Of a stretch of 64,000 bases of DNA, positions 32,739 through 41,584 are shown in pieces (within the stretch, counting starts at the first letter, position 1; the number at the start of each line of letters is the position of its first letter). This stretch comes from Halomonas litopenaei (GTDB taxonomy: Bacteria > Pseudomonadota > Gammaproteobacteria > Pseudomonadales > Halomonadaceae), in NCBI RefSeq assembly GCF_003045775.1, contig NZ_PXNS01000001.1, positions 744,001 to 808,000 of the forward strand, written 5' to 3'. Below the pieces are notes generated by a model that did no database searches, was not told the DNA's origin, and was given only the letters and a program-made list of their open reading frames with translations. The position numbers were made by a program, and so were the translations under genes.

Positions 32739-33656
32739 GTGAAATTTTCCCATGCCCAGGTCAAGCAGGCGATCAGCGATGGTCTGCTGTCGTTTCCGGT
32801 CACGGACTTCGACGCCGAAGGACGTTTCGACGCCGAGAGCTATCGCGCGCGTCTCGAGTGGTTCATCAGCCACAAGATTTCGGCGGTGTTCGTCGCCGGT
32901 GGCACCGGCGAGTTCTTCAGCCTGTCGCTGGAGGAATTCCGTGCGATCGTCCGTCTGGCCGTGGAAGTCGTCGATGGTAAGCTGCCGGTGATCGCCAGCG
33001 CCGGTCTGAGCGTGGCCACCGGTTCCGAGTTCGCCCGCATCGCCGAGGAAGAGGGCGCCGACGGTATCCTGCTGATGCCGCCTTACCTGACAGAGTGTCC
33101 CCAGGGCGGCCTGGTGGAATACGCCAGCCGGATCTGCCAGTCCACCAGCGTCAGCGTGATCTACTACAACCGTGGCAACGGCGTGCTCAACGCTCAGTCC
33201 GCCAAGCGGCTGGCCGACGCCAACCCCAACCTGGTGGGACTCAAGGACGGCAAGGGCGACATGCAGGCGCTCAACCGCGTGATCAAGACCGTCGGCGATC
33301 GACTGGCTTACGTCGGTGGCGTGCCCACCGCCGAGATCATCGCCGAGGCCTACCTGGCGGTGGGCGTAAACACCTACTCCAGCGCGGTGTTCAACTTCGT
33401 GCCGGACATGGCGGTGACCTTCTACAAGGCCCTGCGTGCCGGCGACAGCGACACCGTGCGCAAGATCTCCCGCGAGTTCTTCCTGCCCTTTGTCGCCCTG
33501 CGTGACCACAAGGCAGGCTACGCCGTCAGCCTGATCAAGGCCGGCACCGACCTGATCGGCCGTCCGTCCGGCGCGGTGCGTGCCCCACTGGAAATGCCAA
33601 GCGATGATGAGCGCAAGCAGCTCGAGCAGTTGATCGAGCGCGCCCGTTCCTTCTGA
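32739..33656 (+). CDS. kdgD: 5-dehydro-4-deoxyglucarate dehydratase KdgD
   Basis: A 305-residue enzyme of the DHDPS/NAL superfamily that dehydrates and decarboxylates 5-keto-4-deoxyglucarate to 2,5-dioxopentanoate in glucarate/galactarate use. Family marks are FVAGGTGEFFSLSLEEF near 50-65, catalytic Tyr in IYYNRGNG near 150, and the Schiff-base Lys in VGLKDGKGD near 185. The start is GTG after AGGAGG. No glucarate or galactarate dehydratase or semialdehyde dehydrogenase lies next to it, so the rest of the pathway is elsewhere. Confidence 0.92.
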   Translation: MKFSHAQVKQAISDGLLSFPVTDFDAEGRFDAESYRARLEWFISHKISAVFVAGGTGEFFSLSLEEFRAIVRLAVEVVDGKLPVIASAGLSVATGSEFARIAEEEGADGILLMPPYLTECPQGGLVEYASRICQSTSVSVIYYNRGNGVLNAQSAKRLADANPNLVGLKDGKGDMQALNRVIKTVGDRLAYVGGVPTAEIIAEAYLAVGVNTYSSAVFNFVPDMAVTFYKALRAGDSDTVRKISREFFLPFVALRDHKAGYAVSLIKAGTDLIGRPSGAVRAPLEMPSDDERKQLEQLIERARSF

Positions 33657-33853
33657 TTCATGACGTTCGATGCTGGCGCTGCCGCGTCGACAGTCCCTGA
33701 AGCTAACCCTTCGCCAGGGAGGGACGCCAGGACGTCGGGGGAGGGCACGAGAGGTGGCGCGGCAGGGCTTGGCTCATAATGCACGCCATCATCACTTTTC
33801 AGCGAGACAGGGTCGGCAAGTCAGCGGCAGTGAGACGGGGTCAGGGAGAGATA

Positions 33854-33952
33854 TCAGCGCGCCAGCCAGAGTCCGATGACCACCGCCACGGCCACGGTGG
33901 TGAAGAACAGACGGTTGCGCAGGCGGGTATCGCGGGCGGGTTTACGGGACAC
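33854..33952 (-). CDS. Short single-helix membrane protein (32 residues)
   Basis: A small open frame with a GTG start and a good ribosome binding site, AAGGAG seven bases before. The N-terminal half is strongly basic (six Arg and one Lys in the first 14 residues) and the C-terminal half is one hydrophobic helix from Leu15 to Leu30, ending Ala-Arg, so it should insert with the N-terminus in the cytoplasm. I do not recognise the family. It is the only supported gene in the 436-base gap between kdgD and the next hydrolase; the rest of that gap shows nothing clear. Confidence 0.6.
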   Translation of the reverse strand: MSRKPARDTRLRNRLFFTTVAVAVVIGLWLAR

Positions 33953-34092
33953 GCGTTGCTCCTTGGTAGCGGGGAGTCAGGGGGAATTCCGGGGAATCTA
34001 GGCTTTGGTTCACTTGGCGGCCTAGGGTAATGCCGTTAGCCTGCCAAGGCTACAGCGGCGGGTCGCCGCCTCTCATCGGATGAGACAGAATC

Positions 34093-34899
34093 ATGCCAGA
34101 TACCCCAACCTTGCTGTTCGCCCACGCCAATGGCTTTCCCGGCGGCAGTTACAGAAGCCTGCTGGCACCACTCGCAGAGCGCTTCGACGTCCACCCGCTC
34201 GATCGCCTGGGCCACCATCCCGATTTTCCCGTGGGCCACAACTGGTTGGCATTGCGTGATGAATACCTCGAGAGCACCCGTCACCTGGCCGGACCCTTTA
34301 TCGGTGTCGGCCACTCCATGGGCGGGGTGATCACCGCCATGGCGGCGCGCCAGGAGCCGGAGCGGTTCCAGGCCGTGGTGATGCTCGACCCGCCGCTGAT
34401 GCTGGGCATCGACGCCTTGGCCATGCGCGTCAGCAAGTGGCTCGGCATGGTGGATCGAGTGACGCCGGCAGGCAAGAGCAAGGGGCGCCGTACCCGTTGG
34501 GAAAGCCGTGATGCGATGCGCGCTCAACTTCGGCGCAAGGGCCTGTTTCGCAGCTTCACCGAGGAGGCGCTGGACGACTACATCGATGCCGGCACCACGA
34601 CCCTGGAGGACGGCGCGGTGGTGTTGAGCTATGACCCGGATATCGAGGTCGAGATCTTCCGTCATCTGCCCCACCATCTGGATCGTCTGCCCACGGAGGT
34701 ACGAGTACCTCTGGGTGTGCTGGCAGGGGAGACGTCTGACTTGCTGACCGAGGCACGTTGCCGACGTCTCAGCCGGCGCGGTATCGCCCTAGACAGGGTG
34801 CCCGGCAGTCATATGTTTCCGATGGAGCAGCCCGAGGCAACGCGACGCGCCTTGCTTGCCATGATCGACCGTCTGCTGGGCGAAGGGGCAACGCAATGA
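34093..34899 (+). CDS. Alpha/beta-fold hydrolase
   Basis: A 268-residue hydrolase with the HANGFPGGSYRSLL oxyanion region at about 11-24, the nucleophile elbow GHSMGG near 74-79, and a C-terminal catalytic His in PGSHMFPMEQP near 240. Substrate unknown; esterase or lactonase activity is typical of the fold. Its stop overlaps the next gene's start (ATGA), and the next gene is also an alpha/beta hydrolase, so the two may act together or be diverged duplicates. Confidence 0.85.
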   Translation: MPDTPTLLFAHANGFPGGSYRSLLAPLAERFDVHPLDRLGHHPDFPVGHNWLALRDEYLESTRHLAGPFIGVGHSMGGVITAMAARQEPERFQAVVMLDPPLMLGIDALAMRVSKWLGMVDRVTPAGKSKGRRTRWESRDAMRAQLRRKGLFRSFTEEALDDYIDAGTTTLEDGAVVLSYDPDIEVEIFRHLPHHLDRLPTEVRVPLGVLAGETSDLLTEARCRRLSRRGIALDRVPGSHMFPMEQPEATRRALLAMIDRLLGEGATQ

Positions 34900-35768
34900 A
34901 GCCAGCGGGAGAAGCGCTTCGCCTGGCACAGGGTCGCCTGGCCGCACTGGCCTGGGGAAGCACGGAGGCGCCGGTGTGGCTGGCGCTGCACGGCTGGCTC
35001 GACAACGCCGCAAGCTTTGCGCGTTTAGCGCCGGTGCTGGCCGAACGGCTCGATATACGCCTGGTGGCCATCGACATGGCCGGCCATGGTCACTCCGAGC
35101 GGCTGCCCGGTGACTACGACTACGCCATCTGGGACTACTGCCACGACCTGCTCGATGCACTGGATGATCTCGGACTGGATAGTGCCCCGGTGCTGGCTCA
35201 CTCCCTCGGCGCCGGGGTGGCCTGCCTGGTCGCCGCGGCCTGGCCCGAACGCATCGAGCGCCTGGTGCTGATCGACGGTCTGGGGGCCTTGACCACCCCA
35301 CCTGAAGATACCGCTGGCCAGTTGGGGCGTTCGTTGCGGGCCCAGCGTCGCCGTCGCTCGCGGATTCCTCATTATGCCGATCTGGATACCGCGGTGGCGG
35401 CGCGGGTCGCCGGTGGCGCCACCCCGGTGGATGCCGAGACGGTGCGCGACATCGTGGCCAGGAACCTGACCCCCTGCGACGAGGGCGGCCTGCGGCTGCG
35501 CACCGACCCGCGCCTGCTGCGCCCCTCCCCCGTGCGGCTGACCGATGACCAGGTCGCGAATCTGCTCGAGGCTATTGCCTGCGAGGTACTGCTGGTCGAA
35601 GGGCGTGACGGTATTCTCGGGGAACGTCCACGAGGGGTGGCTTCGCGAGCACGCGTTCTCCGCCTGACCCGTCGCGTGCTGGAGGGCGGACACCATCTTC
35701 ATGCCTCGCCGCAGCACGCCCCCGCGGTGGCCGATGCCATCGTCGAGGCGTTGTCCGCAACACCTTGA
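34896..35768 (+). CDS. Alpha/beta-fold hydrolase, second of a pair
   Basis: A 290-residue hydrolase: LALHGWLDNAASF near 27-39, AIDMAGHGHS near 58-67, nucleophile elbow AHSLGAG near 98-104, acidic residue in LVEGRDGI near 240, and catalytic His in EGGHHLH near 265. It resembles serine hydrolase-like proteins of the MEST/SERHL type, but the substrate cannot be told. The ATG overlaps the previous gene's stop by four bases; in-frame codons further upstream only read across that gene. Confidence 0.83.
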   Translation: MKPAGEALRLAQGRLAALAWGSTEAPVWLALHGWLDNAASFARLAPVLAERLDIRLVAIDMAGHGHSERLPGDYDYAIWDYCHDLLDALDDLGLDSAPVLAHSLGAGVACLVAAAWPERIERLVLIDGLGALTTPPEDTAGQLGRSLRAQRRRRSRIPHYADLDTAVAARVAGGATPVDAETVRDIVARNLTPCDEGGLRLRTDPRLLRPSPVRLTDDQVANLLEAIACEVLLVEGRDGILGERPRGVASRARVLRLTRRVLEGGHHLHASPQHAPAVADAIVEALSATP

Positions 35769-35945
35769 TCGAAAAGACGATCTTGGCAGCCAGTCGGTGG
35801 ATGAGTCTTGGCCGCTGCGCCGTGACAGGCCGCGTAAGCTTTTCCACGGTGGGTTAGTCTAAGCTTATAGACAGGCCTGCGAGTGCGAGGCATGCGCTGT
35901 TCAAGCGCTGCCCGCGCGGCCAATCCGCAGCAGGAGGGCATTGCC

Positions 35946-36974
35946 ATGACCGTCTATCGCCACGATTGTCCCCCGGGATCGAGCGGCAAGCGCATTGCGC
36001 TGACATTGGGTAGTGGTGGTGCCCGAGGCTATGCCCACATCGGTGTGCTGCAGGAATTGGTCGCCCGCGACTATGAAGTGGTGGCTATCTCGGGGTGCTC
36101 CATGGGCGCCCTGGTCGGGGGCATCTTTGCTGCGGGGAAGCTCGAGCCCTACCGTCAGTGGGTCGAGGAGCTGGGCTCCTTCGGCGTACTTCGCCTGCTC
36201 GACATGTCGTTCACCTCCATGGGTGCCATGCAGGGCAGGAAGGTGATGAGCAAGATCGAGTCGTTTATCGGTGACGTCGCCATCGAGGACCTGCCCATTC
36301 CCTTCACCGCGGTGGCGACCGACCTGATGCGCCAGCGAGAAGTGTGGTTTCAGCGGGGGTCCCTGCTCAAGGCTATCCGTGCCTCCATCGCCATACCCGG
36401 GGTCTTCACGCCGGTCGAGGATGGGCCTCGGCTGCTGGTCGATGGCGGTCTGCTCAATCCGCTGCCGATCATCTCCAACGTGTCGGTCCACGCGGACCTG
36501 GTGATGGCGGTCAACGTCACCGCCAACAGCCCCAACCTTGTCTCTCTCGAGGAGTTGCTGCCGGTGGAGTGCCCGAGCTGCGATGAGGCCCGAGGCGGTA
36601 AAGGTACCAACGGAGAACGCCGCAGGGGCGATCGACGCGGTGCGCTGATGGCGCGGCGTTTTCAGGAAAGCGCCGAATCGGAGGCCGAAGCCGACCGTGC
36701 CGAGCGCGGTAATGCCGCGCTGGGGCGCAAGGACTGGGGACGGCTGGCCACCATCCTGACCTCCTTCGACATCACCCAGGCGGCGTTGGCGCGCTACAAG
36801 GAGGCGGGCTATCCGCCGGACATCCTGGTGGAGATACCCAAGACCGTCTGCGGCTCCTTCGAATTCCACCGTGCCAGGGATCTGATCCGTCTGGGGCGTC
36901 ACCTGACCTGCCAGGCGCTGGATCGCATCGAGACCTGCGGTATCGTCGAGCAGACTGAAAAGCCAGCAGGCTGA
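35946..36974 (+). CDS. Patatin-like phospholipase family protein (RssA type)
   Basis: A 342-residue protein. The oxyanion loop GSGGARGYAHIGVLQEL, the nucleophile motif GCSMG (Ser52) and the catalytic Asp in DGG (Asp166) are complete, so an active lipid acyl hydrolase is expected. E. coli RssA (300 residues) is the nearest model I know. A basic, probably disordered insert (about 210-260, rich in Arg, Glu and Ala) separates the patatin core from a C-terminal helical part. ATG follows GGAGGG; the open frame extends 21 codons upstream without protein-like character. Confidence 0.87.
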   Translation: MTVYRHDCPPGSSGKRIALTLGSGGARGYAHIGVLQELVARDYEVVAISGCSMGALVGGIFAAGKLEPYRQWVEELGSFGVLRLLDMSFTSMGAMQGRKVMSKIESFIGDVAIEDLPIPFTAVATDLMRQREVWFQRGSLLKAIRASIAIPGVFTPVEDGPRLLVDGGLLNPLPIISNVSVHADLVMAVNVTANSPNLVSLEELLPVECPSCDEARGGKGTNGERRRGDRRGALMARRFQESAESEAEADRAERGNAALGRKDWGRLATILTSFDITQAALARYKEAGYPPDILVEIPKTVCGSFEFHRARDLIRLGRHLTCQALDRIETCGIVEQTEKPAG

Positions 36975-37088
36975 CCCAGGGCATCGGCCGCGACTTCCAG
37001 GCCCATATCGACTGCGCCGCCTCAGCAGCATCTGGGTCGCACCGATGCACCTTCTGACAGGGGGGCAGGGTGTCTGTCTGACCGGGAC

Positions 37089-37676
37089 TCAGGGCGTCTG
37101 GCCGCGCCGTCTCAGCAGCACGTAAACCGCACCGGTGCCGCCTTCGGCGTCGGTGGCCGAACAGAAGGCCAGCACGCTCGGCCATTCTCTCAACCACGCA
37201 TTGACGTGACTCTTGATCACCGGATAGTCGGCGGTGGCGCCCCAGGCCTTGCCGTGGACCACGATCACGCAGCGATGACCACTGGCCACCGAGTCACGCA
37301 GAAAGCTCTCGAGTTCCGAGCGAGCCTCCTCGAGGCTGTAGCCGTGCAAGTCCAGACCGCCTTCCCAGCCGATCATCCCGCGCTTCAACTGGCTACGGGT
37401 GCGATAGGGCAGGTCGGGAAGGGCAAAGTCCAGATACTCCGATGGGCGTACCGGCTCGACTCGGCCATCCGAGGTGCGCCCGGTGGCCACGTCATCACCC
37501 GCGCTGACGGCGGCAGCGCGGCGCGCGGCGGCGGCCTGATCTCGCTGGGCACGGGTGGTCGGGCGCGGCTTGCCGGTGTCGGCGCGGTTGTGGCGGATAC
37601 GACGGACACCTGCCTGCTCCAGGGCCTGGCGAAACGCGCTGATCTCGTCGTCGGGCGGTGGCTGGCGCTGGCTCAT
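37089..37676 (-). CDS. smrB: Smr-domain endonuclease SmrB
   Basis: A 195-residue protein. An Arg/Ala-rich N-terminal extension precedes the Smr domain (residues ~105-190) with LDLHGYSLEEAR and the VVHGKAWG loop, equivalent to the DxH and HGxG elements of the family. E. coli SmrB cuts mRNA between collided ribosomes during ribosome rescue. The arrangement smrB divergent from prmB and then aroC is the same as in E. coli (yfcN-prmB-aroC), which supports the name. Start ATG 37676 follows GAGGA. Confidence 0.88.
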   Translation of the reverse strand: MSQRQPPPDDEISAFRQALEQAGVRRIRHNRADTGKPRPTTRAQRDQAAAARRAAAVSAGDDVATGRTSDGRVEPVRPSEYLDFALPDLPYRTRSQLKRGMIGWEGGLDLHGYSLEEARSELESFLRDSVASGHRCVIVVHGKAWGATADYPVIKSHVNAWLREWPSVLAFCSATDAEGGTGAVYVLLRRRGQTP

Positions 37677-37774
37677 GGGGTCCTCGGGTCCGGAAAAAGG
37701 GAGGCCCAGTATACCGTGGTGGCCGTGGCAGTGAACCGCCGGCACGGATACAATGCCTTGCGAGTCAGATAGCC

Positions 37775-37813
37775 ATCTATATCGCTATCTCGATCTCTAT
37801 CTATATCGCTATC
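37775..37813. repeat. Degenerate hexamer repeat in the smrB/prmB region
   Basis: A run of six-base units (ATCTAT, ATCGCT, ATCTCG, ATCTCT, ATCTAT, ATCGCT) in which the 15-mer ATCTATATCGCTATC occurs twice, 24 bases apart. It lies in the divergent region upstream of prmB. Confidence 0.8.
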
Positions 37814-37889
37814 CAGGATCTTGCATCTGCCTTCGCCCCTGGAACGGAAGGGACCTTCGCGTGAAGGTCGTCGAAGGCGGTGATGGTCC

Positions 37890-38912
37890 ATGCGATCCTG
37901 GCGCACGCCTCTTCTTGAACCCGATCGACAGGATGCCCTCTTGGCCGACTCTTCCTCCTCTCCGTCCACTTCCAGGTCTTCGACGCTGGCGCTCCCCGAC
38001 GCTGAATTGGCCGACGGCCTGTTCACCCTGCGCGACTGTCTGCGCTGGGCAACCAGCGAGTTTCACCTGGCGGGGCTGACCTATAGCCACGGCACAGACA
38101 GCGCCTGGGACGAGGCGGTGGCCCTGGTGCTTGGCGCCTTGCATCTGCCCTGGAACGTGGACCCCGGCGTGCTGGATGCGCGGCTGCTGCCGATGGAACG
38201 CGAGCGCATCGTCGGCCTGGTGCGCGCCAGGATCAGCGACAGGCGGCCCTTGCCCTACCTGCTCGGCGAGGCCTTCTTCGCCGGGCTTGTGTTCAGTGTG
38301 GACGAGCGGGTGTTGATTCCGCGCTCGCCGATTGCCGAGTTGATCGAGTCGGGCTTTCAGGCCTGGTTCCCCGAGGAGCCGCCTCGGCGCATCCTCGACC
38401 TGTGCACCGGCTCGGGCTGTATCGGCATCGCCTGCGCCGAGTATCTGCCTACCGTCGAGGTGGACCTGTCCGATATCAGCCAGGACGCCCTGGCGGTGGC
38501 CCGTGAGAACATCAATCGCCACGACGTAGGCCGGCGCGTGCGCGCGGTGCACAGCGACGTCTTCGATGGCCTGGAAGGGCAGCGTTACGACTTGATCGTG
38601 TCCAACCCGCCCTACGTCGATATCCGCGACCTGACCACCATGCCGGAGGAGTTCCGTCATGAGCCGGCGCTGGCGCTGGGGGCGGGCAGCGATGGCCTTG
38701 ATATCGTCAGACGTATCCTGCGCGAGGCAAGAGCGCACCTCAGCGACCACGGCGTGCTGATCGTCGAGGTCGGCAACTCCGATCATCATCTGGAAGCGGC
38801 CTTCCCCGAGGTTCCCTTCCTGTGGCTCGAATTCGAGCGCGGCGGCCAGGGCGTGTTCGCCCTCACCGCCGAAGAACTCGACGCCCATGCGGCGTCCTTT
38901 GCACAACAATAG
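37890..38912 (+). CDS. prmB: Ribosomal protein uL3 N5-glutamine methyltransferase PrmB
   Basis: A 340-residue class I methyltransferase that methylates the glutamine of uL3 with S-adenosylmethionine. It has the PrmB N-terminal helical domain, the SAM motif [16 protein letters not shown] near 165-180 and the substrate motif SNPPYVD near 238. The N-terminus before about residue 42 is Ser-rich and not conserved, and E. coli PrmB has 310 residues, so a later start (for example TTG at 37941-37943 region) is possible. aroC follows ten bases after. Confidence 0.9.
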   Translation: MRSWRTPLLEPDRQDALLADSSSSPSTSRSSTLALPDAELADGLFTLRDCLRWATSEFHLAGLTYSHGTDSAWDEAVALVLGALHLPWNVDPGVLDARLLPMERERIVGLVRARISDRRPLPYLLGEAFFAGLVFSVDERVLIPRSPIAELIESGFQAWFPEEPPRRILDLCTGSGCIGIACAEYLPTVEVDLSDISQDALAVARENINRHDVGRRVRAVHSDVFDGLEGQRYDLIVSNPPYVDIRDLTTMPEEFRHEPALALGAGSDGLDIVRRILREARAHLSDHGVLIVEVGNSDHHLEAAFPEVPFLWLEFERGGQGVFALTAEELDAHAASFAQQ

Positions 38913-38922
38913 AGGAGCGCCC

Positions 38923-40008
38923 ATGTCCGGCAATACCTTCGGCAAGCTGTTTACCGTCACCACCTTCGGCGAGAGTCACGGGCTTGCGCTCGGCGCCATC
39001 GTCGATGGCTGCCCGCCTGGCATCGAGCTCAGCGAGGCCGATCTGCAGGCCGACCTGGATCGTCGCCGTCCAGGCACGTCGCGCCATACCACCCAGCGTC
39101 GCGAGCCTGATCAGGTAAAGATCCTGTCGGGCGTGTTCGAGGGACGCACCACCGGTACCTCGATTGGCCTGTTGATCGAGAACACCGACCAGCGCTCCAA
39201 GGACTATTCGAAGATCAAGGACCAGTTCCGGCCGGCCCACGCCGACTACACCTATCACCACAAGTACGGCGAGCGCGACTATCGCGGTGGCGGACGTTCC
39301 AGTGCCCGCGAGACCGCCATGCGGGTGGCCGCCGGGGCCATCGCCAAGAAGTACCTGGCGAGCCAGGGCATCGTGGTGCGTGGCTACATGAGTCAGCTGG
39401 GCGAGCTGGCCATCGAGTTTCGTGACTGGGAGGCGGTCAACGACAACCCCTTCTTCTGTCCCGACCCCGAACGGGTGCCGGAACTCGAGGCCTACATGGA
39501 CCAGCTTCGCCGTGACCAGGACTCGGTGGGGGCGAAGATCACCGTCACCGCCGAAGGGCTGCCGCCCGGGCTTGGCGAGCCGGTGTTCGACCGCCTCGAT
39601 GCCGAGCTGGCCCACGGCCTGATGAGCATCAACGCGGTCAAGGGCGTCGAGATCGGTGACGGCTTTGCCAGCGTGGCCCAGCGTGGCAGCCAGCACCGTG
39701 ACGAGATGACCCCGGAGGGTTTTCTGTCGAATCATGCCGGTGGCGTACTGGGAGGCATCTCCAGCGGCCAGACGCTGATCGCTCACCTGGCGCTCAAGCC
39801 GACCTCCAGCATCACCATTCCTGGGCGCTCCATCGACGTGGACGGCAATCCGGTGGAGGTGGTAACCAAGGGACGCCACGATCCCTGCGTGGGGATTCGT
39901 GCCACGCCCATCGCCGAAGCGATGATGGCGCTGACCCTGATGGACCACCTGCTGCGTCATCGCGCACAGAACAGTGATGTGCGAGTCAGCACACCACGGC
40001 TACGCTGA
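38923..40008 (+). CDS. aroC: Chorismate synthase AroC
   Basis: A 361-residue enzyme that converts EPSP to chorismate with reduced FMN. Signatures: [18 protein letters not shown] at 17-34, [20 protein letters not shown] near 125-145, and GGISSGQTL near 278. The start codon follows GAGGAG ten bases after prmB, so the two are co-transcribed. The product feeds the trp genes at the right end of the window. Confidence 0.97.
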   Translation: MSGNTFGKLFTVTTFGESHGLALGAIVDGCPPGIELSEADLQADLDRRRPGTSRHTTQRREPDQVKILSGVFEGRTTGTSIGLLIENTDQRSKDYSKIKDQFRPAHADYTYHHKYGERDYRGGGRSSARETAMRVAAGAIAKKYLASQGIVVRGYMSQLGELAIEFRDWEAVNDNPFFCPDPERVPELEAYMDQLRRDQDSVGAKITVTAEGLPPGLGEPVFDRLDAELAHGLMSINAVKGVEIGDGFASVAQRGSQHRDEMTPEGFLSNHAGGVLGGISSGQTLIAHLALKPTSSITIPGRSIDVDGNPVEVVTKGRHDPCVGIRATPIAEAMMALTLMDHLLRHRAQNSDVRVSTPRLR

Positions 40009-40139
40009 ATCGCAGAGCATGACAGGACTGCTACACTCAAGTAACTGTGGCAGGGAAGGTGCAGGATGCAGGCATCTTTGCGCCCGATAGCGCGGGCTAC
40101 CGGCGCCACACACCGCCATACAAGGATCACGAGGCCAGT

Positions 40140-40520
40140 ATGAAGATCAACGTCGAATTCGATCTGACCCCGGAAGAGTTACGCCAGGCATTGGGGCTTC
40201 CCAATATCGAGGCCTTCCAGCAGGACCTGCTCGATCGCATTCATCGGCAGATGGAGTCCGGTGTCGAAGGCTACGATCCGATGAGCCTGATGCAGCCGTT
40301 CCTGCAACAGCCGGCGCTGCAGCAGGGACTGTCCCAGGGGCTTGCCAGTTTCGGCAACTATCAGAAGATGATGATGGATATGCTGACCCAGGCCGCCCAG
40401 AGCGCCAAGGGTTCTTCTGCCAAGGATGACAAGGCCGAGGAGGCGTCAAGCTCCGCGGCGTCGCGGTCCAGTGGGGCGGCCAAGGCCAGCTCGCGCAGCG
40501 CCAAGGGCGGCAAGAGCTAG
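40140..40520 (+). CDS. DUF6489 family protein next to the PHA genes
   Basis: A 126-residue protein. The N-terminal INVEFDLTPEELRQALGLP block with helical continuation is the DUF6489 signature as I know it; a Gln/Met-rich middle and a Ser/Ala/Lys-rich tail follow. It stands between aroC and phasin, a place where such genes are common in Halomonas-like genomes, and its low-complexity basic tail is phasin-like, so a role at the PHA granule is a fair guess but not shown. Confidence 0.75.
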   Translation: MKINVEFDLTPEELRQALGLPNIEAFQQDLLDRIHRQMESGVEGYDPMSLMQPFLQQPALQQGLSQGLASFGNYQKMMMDMLTQAAQSAKGSSAKDDKAEEASSSAASRSSGAAKASSRSAKGGKS

Positions 40521-40685
40521 CCAGGTGCTCGTCAAGTGCCCGCCAGGGGCCCGCAGGAAAGCGGCCACGGGTATGGCGGGGAGGGCAGATTCGCCGATGG
40601 CGAGGGTGCGGGGCGTCTTGATGCACAATCGCGCAGGAGGCGACGCCTGTCATGGCGTTGTCACCGAGGGTGTGCCAGACTGAGT

Positions 40686-40702
40686 TTGTTGCGCTGCAAC
40701 AA
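40686..40702. promoter_or_regulatory. Palindrome upstream of phasin gene
   Basis: TTGTTGCGCTGCAACAA, seven-base perfect arms around GCT, 104 bases before the phasin start. TGC/GCA palindromes are bound by PhaR repressors of PHA genes in other bacteria, so it may be an operator. Confidence 0.45.
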
Positions 40703-40805
40703 CGCTGTCCTCAGCATGCTTCCTGGACGGAGGCTCCCTGGCGGACAGTGGCAGCGGATTGCCGAGTGGACAGACACCATCGACACGATTCCAGGAGGTT
40801 CGGTC

Positions 40806-41348
40806 ATGCAAGACAAGATGTTCGACAACTTCAACGAGCAGACTCGTCAGTTCTTCGAGCCGATGCGCAAACTCAACTCCCTGATGCTGGACAACATGCA
40901 GAAAATGTCCCAGTACCAGATGGAGTCGATGAAGCGCTATAGCCAGATGGGTACCGAGCGCATGCGTGAAGCCACCGCGATCAACGACGCCGAGGGGCTG
41001 CGCGACTTCTCTACCCGTCAGGCCGAGATGCTCAACGAACTGTCGGCGCAGATGCTCGAAGATGCCCGCGCCATGAGCGAAATGAGCCTCGAGTTCAAGA
41101 GCGAACTGGAGTCGCTGTTTGCCGAGTCCGGCCAGCAGCTTGCCGATCAGGCGACCCAGGCCCGCGACCAGGCGACCGAGGCGGTCGAGAAGGCCACCCA
41201 GCAGGTCACCGAGGCAGCCGAAAAGGCCACCCAGCAGGCCAGCCAGGCGACTTCACAGGCGGCCTCCCAGGCCTCGTCTCAGACCAGCAGCGCCAGCAAG
41301 TCGACCGGCGGAACCGCCAAGGCGACCTCCAGCCGCAAGCGCACTTGA
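40806..41348 (+). CDS. phaP: Phasin (PHA granule-associated protein)
   Basis: A 180-residue phasin. The first ~115 residues are amphipathic helix (QTRQFFEPMRKLNSLMLDNM), then an Ala/Thr/Gln/Ser-rich coiled-coil-like tail with repeated A-T-Q-Q and A-S-Q units and a basic end (TSSRKRT). Phasins coat PHA granules and control size and number. ATG follows GGAGG. It is upstream of phaC by 236 bases. Confidence 0.88.
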   Translation: MQDKMFDNFNEQTRQFFEPMRKLNSLMLDNMQKMSQYQMESMKRYSQMGTERMREATAINDAEGLRDFSTRQAEMLNELSAQMLEDARAMSEMSLEFKSELESLFAESGQQLADQATQARDQATEAVEKATQQVTEAAEKATQQASQATSQAASQASSQTSSASKSTGGTAKATSSRKRT

Positions 41349-41510
41349 GGCAAGCGGGTCTGAGGCAAGCGCACCTGAGACAAGAGTACTGTTGGACGTG
41401 CCAATGAGTGAGCGGCCGCAGGCGAGTGCAGGCATTGGCGTGAAGCGCCTGCCGCACGACGGCATAGACAGCGGCGGCCGACTCGCCCCCCAACAACGAT
41501 GACGAAACGA

Positions 41511-41559
41511 GGGTGGATAGCTGCGACGCCGCGAGGCCGACGGTGGTCCACCCTTTTTT
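41511..41559 (+). terminator. Possible attenuator between phaP and phaC
   Basis: GGGTGGA (41511-41517) pairs with TCCACCC (41547-41553), followed at once by six T. The loop is long (29 bases), so the stem is not strong. It lies 26 bases before phaC and could lower phaC expression relative to phasin. Confidence 0.35.
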
Positions 41560-41584
41560 GCAGGGCAGGCCAGAGGAGAACGCA

